The position numbers were made by a program, and so were the translations under genes. Below the pieces are notes generated by a model. The model saw nothing but the letters and a program-made list of their open reading frames with translations. It had not been told where the DNA came from and did not search any database. Positions 61,474-64,000 of a stretch of DNA of 64,000 nt are shown in pieces. This DNA comes from Tateyamaria sp. syn59. Its GTDB lineage: Bacteria; Pseudomonadota; Alphaproteobacteria; Rhodobacterales; Rhodobacteraceae. The DNA lies in contig NZ_VCBA01000001.1 in assembly GCF_007995245.1 (NCBI RefSeq), positions 263,730 through 327,729 of the forward strand, in the 5' to 3' direction. Every line of letters begins with the position of its first letter. Position 1 is the first letter of the stretch.

Positions 61474-61848
61474 TTACAAACGGTCTGCCTTGCGGGCGAG
61501 TACTGAGGCGCCGCCACTTTGCCCTGGATCCTGACGTTTCAACTGCGGATCCGACGCTGAGGCGCCACCCGCGCTGGCGGACAGATGGTCAGTTGCACTC
61601 TGCGGGGACATGAAATCATCAATATCTGTCGCAGCTCCCGAGCCGTTGCGTTTTGCGATGATCCAGGCAAACAGGAACGTCAGAACCGTTCCACCACCCG
61701 CGTAAATCGCCAGAGCCAGCCACCAGCTGCCGCCCAGAAGCAGTGCGATGACTGCGGCTGCCGCTGCGATCACTGCGGCCAGAATAAGAATACCAAGCAA
61801 ATTTGGCCTTTGGCTACTCTCTACGATTCCCCTTTGGATATAGCGCAT
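61474..61848 (-). CDS. Small membrane protein downstream of tkt
   Basis: This is a protein of about 124 residues with two transmembrane segments (LLGILILAAVIAAAAAVIALLL and WWLALAIYAGGGTVLTFLFAWII) and a hydrophilic Ser/Gly/Ala-rich tail. Starts are uncertain: ATG 61848, ATG 61863, or a TTG inside PNLLG. It lies 66 bases after tkt on the same strand and could be co-transcribed. No family recognised. Confidence 0.6.
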   Translation of the reverse strand: MRYIQRGIVESSQRPNLLGILILAAVIAAAAAVIALLLGGSWWLALAIYAGGGTVLTFLFAWIIAKRNGSGAATDIDDFMSPQSATDHLSASAGGASASDPQLKRQDPGQSGGASVLARKADRL

Positions 61849-61914
61849 TCGCGCTTGGAACACAGTAAATCTATGTGTTGCATTGTCAGGAGGGCATGCG
61901 CTGCCCTCCCATGA

Positions 61915-63936
61915 TCACAAAAGCGCCTTGGCTTTTTCGACCACCGCGTTCGCCGTGATCCCGAACTTTTCGAACAGCACGCCAGCCGGGGCAGATGCGC
62001 CAAAATCGTCCATGCCGACGAAATCCGCCTTGTTCGCCTTGCCACGCTCGCCCAGTAGCCACCGGTCCCAGCCTAGGCGCACGGCCGCCTCGATCCCGAT
62101 GCGGACGGGCCCCGCAGGCAGTACCTTGCGCCGATAGCTTTCGTCTTGCTCCGCAAAAAGCTCCATGCACGGCATCGACACGACGCGGGTGCCAATCCCG
62201 GATTCTTGCAGGGCGGCCCGCGCGTCCATTGCAACCGACACTTCGGACCCGGAGGCGATCAGGATGACCTGCCGCTTGCCTTCGGCTTCGGCAAGAACGT
62301 AAGCGCCCTGCGCCGTCATGTTCTTCAGCTTGTGCTCGGTCCGCACAGTGGGCAGGCCCTGACGGGTCAGGGACAGCACCGACGGCGTCTCGGTCGAGGA
62401 CAGCGCCAGTTCCCAGCTTTCCGCTGTTTCCACGGCATCCGCAGGGCGGAACACGTGGGTGTTGGGCGTGGCCCGGCTGATCGCCAGATGCTCGACCGGC
62501 TGGTGGGTCGGGCCATCTTCACCCAGGCCGATGCTGTCGTGAGTCATGACGAAGACCGTTGGGATCTTCATCAGCGCAGCCAGGCGCATGGCCGGGCGGG
62601 CATAGTCGGTGAAGCACATGAACGTGCCGCCATAGGGGCGCAGGCCGCCGTGCAAGGCCATGCCGTTCATGGCCGCCGCCATGCCGTGCTCGCGAATGCC
62701 CCAGTAGATGTAGCGCCCACCGCGATTGTCGATATCAAACACACCCAGATCGGTCGTCTTGGTGTTGTTGGACCCGGTCAGATCGGCCGAGCCGCCGACG
62801 GTTTCGGGCATGATCGGGTTGATGACCTCCAGCGCCTTTTCAGATGCAGCCCGTGTCGCCACCTTCGGCGCACTTTCGGACATCTGCTTTTTGAACGCCT
62901 TGACGGTGGCCGACAGCTTCTTGGGCACCTCGCGGGCGAGGGTACGGTTGAACAATGCCTGCTTGTTGCCCGAGATCGACGCGAACCGGTCTTCCCAGGC
63001 CTTGCGCTCGTCTGCACCACGGATGCCAATGGCCTCCCACGCAGCCTTTACGTCAGCGGGCACATCGAAGGGGCCCGTGGTCCAGCCGTAGCCAGCCTTG
63101 GCCTCGGCCATCTGGTCTGCGTCTGTCAGCGCACCGTGGCCCTTGGATGTATCTTGTGCCGCGTGTCCCAGTGCGATGTGGGTCTTGCAGGCGATCATCG
63201 TCGGTTTGCCCTGGCTTTTCGCCTTGGTGATCGCTGCATCAATGGCGTCGGGGTCGTGCCCGTCAATCTCGATCACGGCCCAACCTGCGGATTTGAAGCG
63301 CTGCGGCTGGTCGGTCGTGTCGGCAAGGGTCACTGGCCCGTCGATGGTGATGTTGTTGTTGTCCCAGAACACGATCAGCTTCGACAGCTGGTGGCGCCCG
63401 GCCAGCGTGATCGCCTCCTGGCTGACACCTTCCATCAGGCAGCCGTCACCGGCGATGACGTAAGTGTAGTGATCGACAATCTTCTTGCCGTACTGCGCGC
63501 GCAGAATCTCCTCTGCCATGGCAAAGCCTACGGCGTTGGAAATGCCCTGGCCCAGCGGCCCGGTTGTCGTCTCGATGCCTTTGGCATGGCCGTATTCGGG
63601 GTGGCCTGCGGTGATGGACCCCCATTGGCGGAAATCCTTGATCTGCTGCAACGTCATGTCCTCGTACCCAGTGAGGTGCAGCAGGGAATAAAGCAGCATG
63701 GAGCCGTGGCCCGCCGATAGAATGAATCGGTCGCGGTCGGGCCAGTCGGGGGCTTTTGCGTCGAATTTCAGATGCTTTTCGAACAGCACGGTTGCCACGT
63801 CCGCCATCCCCATGGGCATGCCGGAGTGGCCGGAATTGGCGGCAGCGACGGCATCGAGGGTCAGGGCACGGATAGCGGTGGCCTTGGACCAGTGGTCAGG
63901 GTGGGCGGTGCGAAGAGCAGTAAGATCCAGGGGCAT
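61915..63936 (-). CDS. tkt: Transketolase
   Basis: This 673-residue ThDP enzyme of the pentose phosphate (and Calvin) pathway has [23 protein letters not shown], the ThDP motif starting [13 protein letters not shown] and ending at FWDNNNI, and [19 protein letters not shown]. The C-terminal domain is complete ([18 protein letters not shown]). The ATG at 63936 has AAAGGACGATC upstream; the frame continues to 63993 without a ribosome site. Confidence 0.97.
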   Translation of the reverse strand: MPLDLTALRTAHPDHWSKATAIRALTLDAVAAANSGHSGMPMGMADVATVLFEKHLKFDAKAPDWPDRDRFILSAGHGSMLLYSLLHLTGYEDMTLQQIKDFRQWGSITAGHPEYGHAKGIETTTGPLGQGISNAVGFAMAEEILRAQYGKKIVDHYTYVIAGDGCLMEGVSQEAITLAGRHQLSKLIVFWDNNNITIDGPVTLADTTDQPQRFKSAGWAVIEIDGHDPDAIDAAITKAKSQGKPTMIACKTHIALGHAAQDTSKGHGALTDADQMAEAKAGYGWTTGPFDVPADVKAAWEAIGIRGADERKAWEDRFASISGNKQALFNRTLAREVPKKLSATVKAFKKQMSESAPKVATRAASEKALEVINPIMPETVGGSADLTGSNNTKTTDLGVFDIDNRGGRYIYWGIREHGMAAAMNGMALHGGLRPYGGTFMCFTDYARPAMRLAALMKIPTVFVMTHDSIGLGEDGPTHQPVEHLAISRATPNTHVFRPADAVETAESWELALSSTETPSVLSLTRQGLPTVRTEHKLKNMTAQGAYVLAEAEGKRQVILIASGSEVSVAMDARAALQESGIGTRVVSMPCMELFAEQDESYRRKVLPAGPVRIGIEAAVRLGWDRWLLGERGKANKADFVGMDDFGASAPAGVLFEKFGITANAVVEKAKALL

Positions 63937-64000
63937 GATCGTCCTTTGGAATATGGGTTTGGCGCTGCATATCAGGCAAAAGCCAAAGATCAAGGTGATC

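Overview
The window looks like chromosomal DNA of a marine Rhodobacterales (Roseobacter-group) alphaproteobacterium. The reasons are: a complete RcGTA-type gene transfer agent (GTA) cluster in the canonical g1-g15 order; a pyruvate dehydrogenase operon whose E1-beta subunit carries its own lipoyl domain, next to an ftsB gene; tandem GAPDH genes flanking a microprotein; an alphaproteobacterial LexA box (GTTC-N7-GTTC) in front of uvrA; a CtrA-type TTAA-N7-TTAA site; and high GC. I see no rRNA, tRNA, insertion sequence or CRISPR array.

Layout: (1) 222-2647, fabF and mltG, co-directional and overlapping. (2) 2648-2993, an unusually rich control region with a CtrA-type box and promoter, a near-consensus sigma70 promoter and a terminator-like hairpin. 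(3) 2994-17238, the GTA cluster: terminase small and large subunits, portal, g3.5, prohead protease, capsid, connectors, tail proteins, tape measure, baseplate hub, peptidase and the 1317-residue 'megatron'. cysE follows with no terminator between. (4) 18224-25765, pdhC-pdhB-pdhA, ftsB, a short-chain dehydrogenase and pgk on the minus strand, then two overlapping cyclophilins on the plus strand. (5) 25879-30185, an efflux MFS, a bactofilin overlapping an M23 peptidase, and a DUF455 ferritin-like protein. (6) 30858-34872, a sparser stretch with a YHS protein, an AraC regulator, an acyl-CoA dehydrogenase and a Bcp peroxiredoxin. (7) 34945-48886, a giant AsmA/YhdP-like protein, queA, MFS transporters, lpd, uvrA and cell-envelope proteins. 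(8) 48890-55353, a valine-degradation operon (mmsA, an unknown gene, isobutyryl-CoA dehydrogenase, a membrane protein, and a hydrolase-dehydrogenase fusion) divergent from a LysR regulator. (9) 55522-63936, a CBS protein, coaD, a nucleotidyltransferase-fold protein, gap1, a microprotein, gap2, DUF808 and tkt.

How the genes work together: central carbon metabolism dominates outside the GTA. pgk, two gap genes, tkt, the PDH subunits and lpd are all here, and four of these transcription units (pdhA, lpd, gap1, gap2) carry the same CG-centred palindrome (TTA-N-CG-N-TAA) upstream. This suggests a LacI-type carbon regulon.

The most interesting candidate for something undescribed is transcriptional control of the GTA cluster. 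A strong promoter is followed about 50 nt later by an intrinsic-terminator-like hairpin before g1. A second terminator-like hairpin lies between the terminase and portal genes. Large structured leaders lie around the capsid gene. Together they suggest attenuation or processive antitermination as an on/off switch. This is inference from sequence only.
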